DNA from: Pseudomonas fluorescens
GTDB lineage: Bacteria > Pseudomonadota > Gammaproteobacteria > Pseudomonadales > Pseudomonadaceae
Length of the DNA stretch: 64,000 bases
Direction: 5' to 3'
NCBI RefSeq assembly: GCF_902497875.1
Contig: NZ_CABVHY010000009.1
Location: 1-64,000 of the forward strand
Part shown: positions 12,051 to 20,634 of the stretch, piece after piece
Layout of the letters: the number at the start of each line of letters is the position of its first letter
Numbering within the stretch: the first letter of the stretch is position 1
Notes under the pieces: generated by a model
Seen by the model: only the letters and a program-made list of their open reading frames with translations
What the model was told of the DNA's origin: nothing
Databases searched by the model: none
Program-made: the position numbers and the translations under genes

Positions 12051-12134
12051 TCAAATCTTGCCCATGGCGACGATGACCATGGCTGTCGCTACAAAAAACA
12101 CTAGGGTCACACCCACAAAAATCAGGTCGTACAT
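12051..12134 (-). CDS. Additional small membrane protein in the kdp operon, 27 residues
   Basis: ATG at 12134 with AGGAAA upstream, stop TGA at 12051. The product [20 protein letters not shown] (first 20 residues) continues to a short VAMGKI end, making one hydrophobic helix. It lies between the kdpF-like ORF and kdpA, 13 bases before the kdpA start. It does not resemble E. coli KdpF, whereas the ORF just upstream does. It may be a second accessory peptide of the pump or a diverged KdpF copy; function unknown. Confidence 0.7.
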   Translation of the reverse strand: MYDLIFVGVTLVFFVATAMVIVAMGKI

Positions 12135-12204
12135 TACCGATTTCCTTTCTCGGGACAGCCCACGCGGGCGGATACAGAAGCTTGTGGCGCAACACCTGCG
12201 ACCA

Positions 12205-12303
12205 TCAGAATTTTTCTGCACGGATGAGGGCGTAACCCAGATAGACGAACAGCGAAACGGCGCAAAGGCCGCTGGCGACGTAAATGAATTCGAGTGTTAA
12301 CAA
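12205..12303 (-). CDS. kdpF: KdpF-like small subunit of the potassium pump, TTG start
   Basis: 32 residues from TTG at 12303, with GGGGAG six bases upstream. One hydrophobic helix ends in VYLGYALIRAEKF, closely like the C-terminus of E. coli KdpF (YLVYALINAEAF). KdpF sits between KdpA and KdpB and stabilises the complex in membranes. It is the first gene of the operon. The ATG-lacking start and small size make it easy to miss. Confidence 0.78.
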   Translation of the reverse strand: MLTLEFIYVASGLCAVSLFVYLGYALIRAEKF

Positions 12304-12621
12304 GACAGCTCCCCTTAACGAAACGGAAGGCGCTGTCGACGGCATAAGTAGCGTGTTTATGACTGTCGACAGGCCAGGCCAAAGCGCCCGTGACCGGACG
12401 CAAGCAGGGAGTGTTCATTCGGAAAATACCGTAATACCCCCGACCTCCCCTTCGCCTTGCAGGTTAAGTGAGGGGGTATCAAGGTCGGGCACTGATTGGG
12501 GGGGACGGCATTAAGACGGCGTATAGATTGAGCGCAAACGGCTCGTGCGGCGGATCAGGGCGCAGAATCAAGGGCATCGAGGAACGGGCGCCACGGGTGA
12601 CCCGTTCCTCGACTATGTCTA
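12304..12621. promoter_or_regulatory. Upstream region of the kdp operon with a spaced inverted repeat
   Basis: This stretch has no convincing gene. ATACCCCC at 12434-12441 and GGGGGTAT at 12472-12479 are inverted copies separated by 30 bases, about 130-175 bases before kdpF. This could be a KdpE operator or part of a stem; it is not a recognised consensus and there is no clear -10/-35 pair that I can defend. Confidence 0.35.
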
Positions 12622-13110
12622 TCAGCCCTCCTTGAGCGGCAGCCAGATTTCCAGAGTCCCTTCCTCTGTCTGCGGATCGAAGTCCGCGCTGTAACGTTCA
12701 AACTCCGGCGCATCCGCGGCTTCATGGGCGGACTTGGGCAACCAGGTTTTCCAGATGTATTGAAAGGTCTGGGGCAAGGTATCCAATGGGCCTTTGTGCT
12801 CGAACACCGCATAGTATTGTGGCTGTACTTCAATCCAGCGGTACTGCTCAGGCAAGTCATCGAGCTTGCTGATTTCGACTCCCGCGATGTATTCAAAACC
12901 GCCTTTACCGTCCGGGTTACAGCAGATGCCGTAGGTCTCGTCGCCCTTCTGGCCCGGGACTTTGCCGATATGCGGAATGAATTTTTCCCAAAGCTGTGGG
13001 ATGCCCTGGGTTGTCTCGGTAGTAAAGCGCCCGCCAAGCCCCGCGATCAGCAGAAAATGTCCATGTTCAAAACGCGGTTCAGGCCGATCGGAATTTTTTT
13101 GCTCGTCCAT
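12622..13110 (-). CDS. GyrI-like/AraC-type effector-binding domain protein
   Basis: 162 residues from MDEQKNSDRPEP, preceded by GAGG at eight bases. The single domain resembles stand-alone effector-binding (GyrI-like, SOUL-fold) proteins: RFTTETTQGIPQLWEKFIPHIG, ETYGICCNPDG, FEYIAGVEIS, YAVFEHKGPLDTLPQTFQYI, and the C-terminal GTLEIWLPLK. No DNA-binding domain is attached. Such proteins bind small hydrophobic or cationic compounds. Ligand unknown. Confidence 0.83.
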   Translation of the reverse strand: MDEQKNSDRPEPRFEHGHFLLIAGLGGRFTTETTQGIPQLWEKFIPHIGKVPGQKGDETYGICCNPDGKGGFEYIAGVEISKLDDLPEQYRWIEVQPQYYAVFEHKGPLDTLPQTFQYIWKTWLPKSAHEAADAPEFERYSADFDPQTEEGTLEIWLPLKEG

Positions 13111-13178
13111 GAAAGCAACCTCGATAGGTGAAAAATGGGTTCGGCTGGGAGTATAGAAGCCAACTCGATTTTCCCCAA

Positions 13179-13841
13179 TCAAAGACCTGGCAGCTCAGCG
13201 ACAGCCGCCGGACCGATAAACTCGTTATAGCCAGAAACGATCACGTAGACCGCGAAATAGCAGAAGATCGCTGCAGATGCCATATAGGAATACCGCAGCA
13301 GTTTGTCGCCCAACAACTTGCCACCATGGGTGGCGGCCAGGCATAAACCGATCACCCAGACCAACCCGGCACAGAAGAACCCTGCCAGAAACAGCGCGGA
13401 ACTGAGCAGACTGCCACCGCCCGAGCGGGCAATGAGCGTCCCGCCTACCGCGGCGAACCAGAGGATGGCGCTCGGCGACGACATCGCCAGGAAGATCCCG
13501 CGGAAAAACTCCCGGCGATGGGAACCGCTGCTGACCTCGCCTGCTTCGGCCAGCGTCGCTTGATGATAGATCGCCGAATGAATCATCTTCGCAGCGAAGT
13601 ACAACAACAGCGCCGAGCCGCCGATCCACAGCACCCAGCGCACGGCTGAGTACTGCAGCAGTACGGTCATGCCGGCCAACGCCAGCAGTGCGTAGATCAA
13701 ATCGCCGACGCAAGTCCCGAGCCCCAGGGCAAAACCCTGGAAGTACCCACGTTGCATGGCGAGGGTGATCATCGCGATATTGGCCACGCCGATATCCAGG
13801 CACAAAGAGAGGCTCAGCAAGAAGCCACTGGTAAATTCCAT
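13179..13841 (-). CDS. LysE-family amino acid exporter
   Basis: 220 residues, about six membrane helices, with the N-terminal family pattern (SLCLDIGVANIAMITLAMQRGYFQGF) and the glycine-rich GLGTCVGDLIYALLALAG. LysE/RhtB proteins export amino acids by proton exchange. It is divergent from the AlaC-like aminotransferase gene, which makes an amino-acid substrate plausible but not proven. Confidence 0.9.
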   Translation of the reverse strand: MEFTSGFLLSLSLCLDIGVANIAMITLAMQRGYFQGFALGLGTCVGDLIYALLALAGMTVLLQYSAVRWVLWIGGSALLLYFAAKMIHSAIYHQATLAEAGEVSSGSHRREFFRGIFLAMSSPSAILWFAAVGGTLIARSGGGSLLSSALFLAGFFCAGLVWVIGLCLAATHGGKLLGDKLLRYSYMASAAIFCYFAVYVIVSGYNEFIGPAAVAELPGL

Positions 13842-14119
13842 CGTTCATTCCATCGAATGGGGTGAATTGTCGGCAGGTATCAAACGCAGTGTTTAAAAGA
13901 CTTTTTGACGCAGCTTGTTTAACCCGAAGCGGGCGCACGTTGTTCCACAGAACACTGCGCCGGTGGTAAATGTGCCGAAAGTTGGCGCAAACGGCCATCG
14001 AAATATTTGATTACATGCGCTGGACAACCTGCCACCCCAGCCCTTATCGTGCGCTGCAGGCCACCGCAGTGGCCAACGTCGCTCGGACGGTTCCGGGCGC
14101 TTACGTACCAGAGGCAACA

Positions 14120-15340
14120 ATGGCTGACCAAGGTTCGCCGCGCCGCTTTGCGCGCATAGATCGACTCCCCCCTTACGTATTCAACATCACTGCCGAGCTG
14201 AAGATGGCCGCCCGTCGTCGTGGCGAAGACATCATCGACTTCAGCATGGGCAACCCCGACGGCCCGACGCCGCCGCATATCGTCGAAAAACTCTGCACCG
14301 TTGCCCAGCGCGAAGACACCCATGGCTACTCCACGTCCAAGGGCATTCCGCGCCTGCGTCGGGCAATCGCCAATTGGTACAAGGATCGCTATGAGGTCGA
14401 CATCGACCCGGAAAGCGAAGCCATCGTCACCATCGGTTCCAAGGAAGGCCTGGCGCACCTGATGCTCGCCACCCTCGATCAGGGCGACACGGTGCTGGTG
14501 CCGAACCCCAGCTACCCGATCCACATTTATGGCGCGGTGATTGCCGGCGCCCAGGTGCGTTCGGTGCCACTGATTCCTGGCGTGGACTTTTTCGCCGAAC
14601 TGGAACAAGCGATTCGCGGCTCGATCCCGAAACCGAAGATGATGATCCTCGGCTTCCCGTCCAACCCGACCGCACAATGCGTGGAGCTGGACTTCTTTGA
14701 GCGGGTCATCGCCCTGGCCAAGCAATACGACGTGCTGGTGGTCCACGACCTGGCCTACGCCGATATCGTCTTCGACGGCTATAAAGCCCCGTCGATCATG
14801 CAGGTGCCGGGCGCCAAGGACATCGCGGTGGAGTTTTTCACCCTGTCCAAGAGCTACAACATGGCGGGCTGGCGCATTGGTTTCATGGTCGGCAACGCCG
14901 AGCTGGTCAACGCCCTGGCGCGGATCAAGAGTTACCACGACTACGGCACCTTCACCCCGCTGCAGGTCGCGGCCATCGCGGCGCTGGAAGGTGATCAGCA
15001 GTGCGTGAAAGACATCGCCGAGCAATACCGGCAGCGGCGCAATGTGCTGGTCAAAGGCCTGCATGAACTGGGCTGGATGGTCGAGAATCCAAAGGCCGCG
15101 ATGTACGTCTGGGCCAAGATTCCCGAGGCCTACGCGCACCTCGGCTCGCTGGAATTTGCCAAGAAGCTGCTGGCGGAGGCCAAGGTCTGTGTGTCGCCGG
15201 GAGTGGGGTTTGGTGAATACGGCGACGACCATGTGCGCTTTGCCCTGATCGAAAACCAGGACCGGATTCGCCAGGCAGTGCGCGGGATTCGCGGGATGTT
15301 CAGGGCGGATGGACTGGTGCCGAAAACCAGCGCCATTTAA
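14120..15340 (+). CDS. alaC: AlaC-like pyridoxal-phosphate aminotransferase
   Basis: 406 residues from [10 protein letters not shown]; the upstream-extended frame lacks a ribosome site, while AGAGG precedes this ATG. Fold type I signatures: [49 protein letters not shown], and the PLP-binding Lys in [15 protein letters not shown]. It closely resembles the AlaC/YfdZ family, which makes alanine from pyruvate and glutamate. Its substrate range is inferred from that family. A REP doublet follows the stop. Confidence 0.88.
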   Translation: MADQGSPRRFARIDRLPPYVFNITAELKMAARRRGEDIIDFSMGNPDGPTPPHIVEKLCTVAQREDTHGYSTSKGIPRLRRAIANWYKDRYEVDIDPESEAIVTIGSKEGLAHLMLATLDQGDTVLVPNPSYPIHIYGAVIAGAQVRSVPLIPGVDFFAELEQAIRGSIPKPKMMILGFPSNPTAQCVELDFFERVIALAKQYDVLVVHDLAYADIVFDGYKAPSIMQVPGAKDIAVEFFTLSKSYNMAGWRIGFMVGNAELVNALARIKSYHDYGTFTPLQVAAIAALEGDQQCVKDIAEQYRQRRNVLVKGLHELGWMVENPKAAMYVWAKIPEAYAHLGSLEFAKKLLAEAKVCVSPGVGFGEYGDDHVRFALIENQDRIRQAVRGIRGMFRADGLVPKTSAI

Positions 15341-15354
15341 TCCGAAACACCCCC

Positions 15355-15437
15355 TGTAGGAGCTGCCGCAGGCTGCGATCTTTTGATCTTGGCGATGTCA
15401 GGTTCGCTAAAAGATCGCAGCCTGCGGCAGCTCCTAC
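15355..15437. repeat. REP doublet
   Basis: GTAGGAGCTGCCGCAGG and its inverted copy are separated by about 25 bases, forming a long stem between two convergent genes. It may limit read-through or protect mRNA ends. Confidence 0.93.
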
Positions 15438-15447
15438 GGGAGTTCGG

Positions 15448-16800
15448 TCAGATCACCAGCGACAGCAACAGGATAAAGATCAGGGCGACAATGGAGAGGA
15501 TGGTTTCCATCGCGGTCCAGGTCTTGAAGGTTTCGGCGACGGTCATGTTGAAGTACTGCTTGACCAGCCAGAAGCCCGCATCGTTGACGTGAGACAGCAC
15601 CAACGAACCTGCGCCCGTTGCCAGTACCAGCAATTCAAGGTTGACGCCCGGAACCATCCCCACCACCGGCACCACAATGCCCGCACCGGTGATGGTTGCC
15701 ACGGTCGCCGAACCGGTGGCGATACGAATCACCGCCGCTACCAGCCACGCCAGCAAAATCGGCGAGATCTGCGCGTTCACCGCCATATGGCCGATCACAT
15801 CACCCACACCGCTGGTCACCAGCATCTGCTTGAAGCCACCGCCAGCACCGATGATCAGAATGATCGCCGCGGTCGGCGCAAGGCTGGAGTCGAGTAGTTT
15901 GAGAATTCTCTTCGAATCAAACCCACTCTTGTAACCGAAGGTGTACAGCGACAGCAGCAAGGCCAGCAGCAAAGCAGCGATCGGGTGGCCGATCATGTCC
16001 ATCCAGTTGCGCACGCCGTGACCTTCAGGCAGCGCCACATCGGCGAAAGTCTTGAGCAACATCAGGAACACCGGCAACAGCACAGTGATCAGGGTGATGC
16101 TGAAGCTTGGCAGCGTGGAGGCTTCCGGCTCATGGGCCAGTTGATCCACCAGTTCCTGATTCGGATGACCCGGAATGTATTTGGCGATGAACGTACCGTA
16201 CAGGGGACCGGCAATGATGGCGGTCGGCAGCGCGACGATCAGACCATAGAGAATGGTTTTGCCGATGTCAGCACCGAATATGCCAATGGCCAGCAACGGA
16301 CCCGGGTGTGGCGGAACCAGACCGTGAACCGCGGACAGGCCGGCGAGCAGCGGGATACCGATTTTGATCAGCGACACGCCGGTACGCTTGGCGACGATGA
16401 ACACCAGCGGGATCAGCAGCACGAAGCCGATTTCAAAGAACAACGGAATGCCGACCAGAAACGCCGCAAACATCATTGCCCATTGCACGCGCTCTTTGCC
16501 GAACGCCTGGATCAGGGTGCGGGCAATCTGATCCGCCCCACCCGATTCGGCCATCATTTTGCCGAGCATGGTGCCCAGCGCCAAGATGATGCCGACGAAC
16601 CCGAGAACGCCACCGAAGCCGTCCTGGAAGGCCTTGATGATCTTGTCCACTGGCATGCCCGAGGTCAGCCCGAGGAAACCGGCAGCAATGATCAACGCAA
16701 TGAACGGGTGCATCTTGAATCGGGTGATCAATACGATCAGTCCGATGATGGTGACCACTGCGTCGACTAGCAGATAGGTCTCTTGGGACATGCCAAACAT
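15448..16800 (-). CDS. Gluconate:H+ symporter, GntP family
   Basis: 450 residues and about 12-14 membrane helices; family features include GFIGVI-like glycine runs (GVLGFVGIILALGTMLGKMMAESGGADQIA), VPPHPGPLLAIGIFGADIGKTI, and the C-terminal GAGSLVLSHVNDAGFWLVKQY. It imports gluconate. A GATAGCGCTATC palindrome lies about 60 bases upstream of the start, matching the site near gntK and the regulator. Possible names are gntP, gntT or gntU; I do not choose. Confidence 0.93.
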   Translation of the reverse strand: MFGMSQETYLLVDAVVTIIGLIVLITRFKMHPFIALIIAAGFLGLTSGMPVDKIIKAFQDGFGGVLGFVGIILALGTMLGKMMAESGGADQIARTLIQAFGKERVQWAMMFAAFLVGIPLFFEIGFVLLIPLVFIVAKRTGVSLIKIGIPLLAGLSAVHGLVPPHPGPLLAIGIFGADIGKTILYGLIVALPTAIIAGPLYGTFIAKYIPGHPNQELVDQLAHEPEASTLPSFSITLITVLLPVFLMLLKTFADVALPEGHGVRNWMDMIGHPIAALLLALLLSLYTFGYKSGFDSKRILKLLDSSLAPTAAIILIIGAGGGFKQMLVTSGVGDVIGHMAVNAQISPILLAWLVAAVIRIATGSATVATITGAGIVVPVVGMVPGVNLELLVLATGAGSLVLSHVNDAGFWLVKQYFNMTVAETFKTWTAMETILSIVALIFILLLSLVI

Positions 16801-16858
16801 AGGGGGTGTCTCCTGTTTGTTGTTTTTATTAAAGTGGATTTAAACCGTCTGCTAATGG

Positions 16859-16870
16859 GATAGCGCTATC
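16859..16870. promoter_or_regulatory. GntR operator upstream of the gluconate permease
   Basis: Perfect palindrome GATAGCGCTATC. Two related sites, GACAGCGCTACC, are at 17438-17449 and 17587-17598. The shared AGCGCT centre next to all three gnt transcription starts supports a common repressor. Confidence 0.75.
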
Positions 16871-16885
16871 TCTATAGAGCAAAAC

Positions 16886-17419
16886 TTAATCCTTAGGTTC
16901 CAGACCCTGTTCGAGCCACCAGGCATTGGCCAGCTCGGCAAGGTGTTCAACACTGTGAATGGACGCGTCGAGGGCCAGGGTCAAGGGTTCGCCCACTGGC
17001 GACTCGAGCGTGGCGAACTGACTTTCGATCAGTGTCGAAGGCATGAAATGGCCCGGACGATGGGCGACGCGCTCGGCGGCAACCTGGGGAGTCAGTTCAA
17101 GAAATACAAAACCCAACCCCGGCAAGGCGCGGCGAAGGCGTTCACGGTAGATAAGTTTAAGAGCCGAGCACGTCAGCACCGGACGCTGGCCACTGGCATC
17201 GACGCGGCGCAACTCATCGCACAGGCTATCGAGCCAGCCAGCACGGTCGTCGTCGTTCAAGGGAATGCCCGCGCTCATCTTTTCGATATTGGCGGCAGGG
17301 TGGAAAGTGTCGCCCTCAATGGCGGTGGCGCCGCTGAGCTGGCAGAGGGCCTCACTCACACAGGTCTTACCGCAGCCGGCGACGCCCATGATGACCAGGG
17401 CGGTGATGGGTTGATTCAT
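16886..17419 (-). CDS. gntK: Gluconokinase
   Basis: 177 residues from MNQPITALVIMG, with GAGGTG upstream. P-loop GVAGCGKT at 12-19, then GDTFHPAANIEKMSAGIPLNDDDRAGWL and CSALKLIYRERLR, all typical of GntK. It phosphorylates gluconate to 6-phosphogluconate for the Entner-Doudoroff pathway. It shares an operator type with the permease and the regulator gene. Confidence 0.95.
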   Translation of the reverse strand: MNQPITALVIMGVAGCGKTCVSEALCQLSGATAIEGDTFHPAANIEKMSAGIPLNDDDRAGWLDSLCDELRRVDASGQRPVLTCSALKLIYRERLRRALPGLGFVFLELTPQVAAERVAHRPGHFMPSTLIESQFATLESPVGEPLTLALDASIHSVEHLAELANAWWLEQGLEPKD

Positions 17420-17437
17420 GTAACACCTCAGCACGCA

Positions 17438-17449
17438 GACAGCGCTACC
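17438..17449. promoter_or_regulatory. GntR operator upstream of gntK
   Basis: GACAGCGCTACC, about 20 bases before the gntK start. Same core as the perfect palindrome before the permease gene. Confidence 0.65.
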
Positions 17450-17586
17450 TTTGCTAAAAAAACTCTAGTGCAAAAATAGATTCTGCCGACGCCTTCTTGT
17501 CATTTTTATGGGTTGCAGCGCGTTCTGTTTCGTCGCTTACGAGTGGGATCAGGCACGCCACACTCAAGCATTTGCAGCCGCATCGA

Positions 17587-17598
17587 GACAGCGCTACC
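17587..17598. promoter_or_regulatory. GntR operator upstream of the gluconate regulator
   Basis: GACAGCGCTACC identical to the gntK site and followed by TTAGTACC-type sequence, about 35 bases before the regulator start; suggests autorepression. Confidence 0.65.
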
Positions 17599-17632
17599 TT
17601 AGTACCTTGAATATTGTTTGGCAAGCCGTCCG

Positions 17633-18664
17633 ATGAGCTCCTCTAAAAACGATAAAAGAACCCGTACCACGGGACGCCCTACCCTCAATGAAGTCGCGCG
17701 CCTGGCCGGCGTCAGTCCGATCACCGCTTCCCGGGCCCTGCGCGGCATTAGCAGTGTGGCTACCGAACTGGTGGAAAAAGTCCAGCAGGCAGCCCTCGAA
17801 CTGAACTACGTGGTCAACCCCGCAGCCCGCGCCCTGGCCTCGGCTCAGAGCCATTCGGTGGTGGTTCTGGTGCCGTCGCTGTCCAACCTGTTGTTCATCG
17901 AAACCCTCGAAGCGATTCACACTGTGCTGCGTCCTAAAGGCTTCGAAGTGCTGATCGGCAACTATCACTACTCGCGCGATGAAGAAGAAAATCTGCTGCG
18001 CAATTACCTGGCCTATCAGCCGCGCGGTTTGCTACTGACCGGTTTCGACCGCACCGAAAGCGCCCGACGGATGGTCGAGGTCAGCAACATTCCCTGCGTC
18101 TACATGATGGACCTGGACCCCGGTGCCGGATTGAACTGCGTCGGCTTCTCGCAACTGAGCGCCGGCGAGACCGCGGCCGAGCATTTGATCTCACGCGGTC
18201 GCAGGCGCCTGGCCTACGTCGGCGCGCAACTCGACCAGCGCACCCTGTTGCGTGGCGAGGGTTTTCGCCGAGCCCTGCAAAAAGCCGGCTTGTATGATCC
18301 GGACCTGGAACTTCTGACCCCGCGCCCTTCGTCGGTTGGACTGGGCGGCGAATTGTTCCTGCAACTGATGACCAGCCACCCGCAAGTCGACGCGATCTTC
18401 TTCGGTAACGACGACCTGGCCCAGGGCGCGCTACTCGAAGCCATGCGCTGCGGAATCAAAATCCCCCAGCAAGTGGCGGTCCTTGGCTTCAACGACCTGC
18501 CTGCCTCAGCCCATATGGTGCCGCGCCTGAGCAGCATCAGCACCCCGCGAGAAGCCATTGGTCGCCGCGCCGCGGAGCAGATGCTGACCTTGATGGCTGG
18601 CAATACCGTAGCCAAACCGGTGCAGGATATGGGGTTTGAGTTGATGGTTCGCGAGAGTACTTAG
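17633..18664 (+). CDS. gntR: LacI-family gluconate repressor GntR
   Basis: 343 residues from MSSSKNDKRT (an in-frame TTG lies five codons upstream). LacI helix-turn-helix: TLNEVARLAGVSPITASRALRG, followed by the hinge NPAARALAS and a periplasmic-binding-like sensor domain (VVVLVPSLSNLLFIETLEAI, GVDAIFFGNDD-type DAIFFGNDDLAQGALLEAM). Divergent from gntK and flanked by its probable operators. In P. aeruginosa the GntR protein responds to gluconate or 6-phosphogluconate. Confidence 0.9.
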   Translation: MSSSKNDKRTRTTGRPTLNEVARLAGVSPITASRALRGISSVATELVEKVQQAALELNYVVNPAARALASAQSHSVVVLVPSLSNLLFIETLEAIHTVLRPKGFEVLIGNYHYSRDEEENLLRNYLAYQPRGLLLTGFDRTESARRMVEVSNIPCVYMMDLDPGAGLNCVGFSQLSAGETAAEHLISRGRRRLAYVGAQLDQRTLLRGEGFRRALQKAGLYDPDLELLTPRPSSVGLGGELFLQLMTSHPQVDAIFFGNDDLAQGALLEAMRCGIKIPQQVAVLGFNDLPASAHMVPRLSSISTPREAIGRRAAEQMLTLMAGNTVAKPVQDMGFELMVREST

Positions 18665-18717
18665 CCTGGTTTCCCGGCTTCGGTGTTGGCAGATCCAGTT
18701 TGAGCAATAGCAAGATC

Positions 18718-18746
18718 AAAAGATCGCAGGCTGCGCCAGCTCCTAC
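18718..18746. repeat. Single REP element
   Basis: One arm AAAGATCGCAGGCTGCGCCAG followed by CTCCTAC; no partner copy nearby. The core differs from the common version (GCAGGCTGCGCC). Confidence 0.85.
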
Positions 18747-18796
18747 AGGACGCAACGCTGTTCAACCACGCCACCCCTCTATAAAAAGGACTCGCC

Positions 18797-19534
18797 ATGC
18801 AAGGACTCAACCTACTGCTGACAGGCGCCTGCGGCAGGATCGGCAAGACATTCTTCGAAGCCTCGAAGGACCGCTATAACTTCATCCTCACGGATCGCAT
18901 CGATCCTGACTTCGCCATCGGCCACCATCGATTCATCGGCCTGGACCTGACCGACAGAAAGGCCCTCGACTCCATACTGGGAGGCATTGATGTAATCGTT
19001 CACCTGGCCGGCATTCCTCACGCAACGGCCTCGTTCGATGAACTGCTGCCCAACAACATTCTGGCCACCACCTACCTGTTCGAGGCCGCCGTGGCGGCGG
19101 GTTGCAAACGTCTGGTCTTCGCCAGCAGCGCGCAAACTATCGAGGGCTACCCGGTTGACCGGCAGATCACGCCGGGCATGCAAGTGATGCCGGCCAACCT
19201 TTACGGCGTCAGCAAATGTTATGGCGAAGCTCTCTGCGCGTTTTACTCCGCCAAACACCACCTCTCCACTATCGCTTTGCGCATCGGCGCCTTCGAGTTT
19301 CCGGAATGTCACGAACTGAGCAACGCCCGCGACCTGAGCGCCTGGCTCAGCCCAAGGGATGCCGTGCAATTGCTGCAACGCTCGGTGGAAGTCGAAGGGG
19401 TGAAACACCTGATTGCCCACGGCATTTCCAACAATCGCTTCAAGCGTCTGGACCTGAGCGAAACCACCCGGGTGCTGGGCTATCAACCGGTGGATGATGC
19501 ATTCCAGATGTTTGATTTGCCGATTGAGTATTAG
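18797..19534 (+). CDS. NAD-dependent epimerase/dehydratase, uronate-dehydrogenase-like
   Basis: 245 residues of an extended short-chain dehydrogenase: NAD-binding LLLTGACGRIGK near the N-terminus, DVIVHLAGIPHATASFDELL, Ser in FASSAQTIEGY, and the catalytic pair YGVSKCYGE. Overall layout resembles uronate dehydrogenase, which oxidises galacturonate or glucuronate to the aldarolactone. Substrate is inferred. A purine-rich ribosome site (AAAAAGGAC) precedes the start. Confidence 0.75.
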   Translation: MQGLNLLLTGACGRIGKTFFEASKDRYNFILTDRIDPDFAIGHHRFIGLDLTDRKALDSILGGIDVIVHLAGIPHATASFDELLPNNILATTYLFEAAVAAGCKRLVFASSAQTIEGYPVDRQITPGMQVMPANLYGVSKCYGEALCAFYSAKHHLSTIALRIGAFEFPECHELSNARDLSAWLSPRDAVQLLQRSVEVEGVKHLIAHGISNNRFKRLDLSETTRVLGYQPVDDAFQMFDLPIEY

Positions 19535-19778
19535 GGGTTCCAGCGTCAAACAGGTTGCCGGCCCTGGTTGAAAACAAAGCGGCCGAAAGCGGCAGGATCT
19601 GGCCGCTCGACGTTGCCTTGTCGGCAGACACCTGGCTGCCATCTCCCGCAAAACCGGGGCTGGCAGCACCGGCATGCAATTTGCTCTACCACCTGTCGAT
19701 ACCCACTATCCAGGTGTTCGAATCATGTTGGTCACCCCACAGAAAGCCCTATTGTTGCAGCCCGTCCACCGGTCAGAT

Positions 19779-20234
19779 ATGGACCCGACCACGGCCGCCG
19801 CCAGTGCGATTCAAAGCGGTTTGATACAGAACGTGCAAAATATCGTGACCAATCAGGTCAATGCGGCAACGTAACACGTCACTACCAAGGTGAGCGACAA
19901 CATCGACGCTGCCTTCGCCAAAACCCGCGTATTACTGCAAGCCAACCCTCCGGCCACCGGCACACCGGAAACGAGCACTGCCCCCGAGGGAGGCGCGCTG
20001 GCCGAGTTCAAGGACTACATGAGCAAGTCTCCTGAAGAGCGGATGCGCGATAGTATTCTCAAGGAGCTGGGGATTACCGAAGAAGAATTTGAGCAGATGC
20101 CGCCCGAGAAACAGCAGGCAATCGGTCAGGAAATTGCTCGCCTTCTCCAAGACAAAATCAAGCTGGCCCAGGCCGAAAAAGACAGCAGCGCAACCGACGC
20201 ACAGGTTACCGACAAGTTTCTGGCTGCGGTCTGA
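19779..20234 (+). pseudogene. ORF divided by an in-frame TAA, or two short genes
   Basis: A 31-codon frame begins MDPTTAAASAIQSGLIQNVQ at 19779, meets TAA at 19872-19874, and the same frame continues through HVTTKV to a GTG at 19890 and on for 115 codons (MSDNIDAAFAKTRVLLQANP). The downstream part is charged and helical (SPEERMRDSILKELGITEEEFEQMPPEKQQ). The GTG at 19890 has no Shine-Dalgarno-like sequence at the right distance. One gene broken by a nonsense change is the simplest reading; a downstream-only gene is the alternative. No family recognised. Confidence 0.5.
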
Positions 20235-20367
20235 CTCATATCCAATTGGGCATGGCGTGGTTCCAAGCAGGGATCGCACCGACAGACAAACGTCGACTTC
20301 ATCCCCTCTGTGTAATGGCCCTGGGAAATCTTGCAGATCGATTGGTTATTTATTCAGAAATGAAAGC

Positions 20368-20388
20368 GGAGCCCGATTGACGGGCTCC
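20368..20388 (-). terminator. Hairpin after the lysine-rich small gene
   Basis: GGAGCCCG and CGGGCTCC with a five-base loop, 13 bases past the stop of the gene at 20401-20511; T-rich tract is weak. Confidence 0.5.
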
Positions 20389-20400
20389 GTTAAAGACGAC

Positions 20401-20511
20401 TCAGTGACCGAACACACCAACTTTCTTGGCTTTCTTGTCCGCGCGTTTTTCATCGGCGGTTTTCGATGGTTTTTTCTTTGCTGCTTTCTTTGAATCCATG
20501 CCTTTGGCCAT
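20401..20511 (-). CDS. Small lysine-rich protein, 36 residues
   Basis: MAKGMDSKKAAKKKPSKTAD opens a 36-residue product ending VGVFGH. 13 of 36 residues are Lys, with Asp/Glu few. The frame and a hairpin after the stop support a real gene. It resembles the small basic proteins of fluorescent Pseudomonas with no assigned role; a nucleic-acid-binding role is only a guess from composition. Confidence 0.6.
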   Translation of the reverse strand: MAKGMDSKKAAKKKPSKTADEKRADKKAKKVGVFGH

Positions 20512-20634
20512 GATGCACGCTCCACTCATACGGGATGTAAGATGAGGTATAACACCTATTGCGTAGCAGAGTTTCATTTCAGCGATTTATAATTTTTTGC
20601 TGCTCACCGCCCTTCATAGAAATTCACTCAAACC

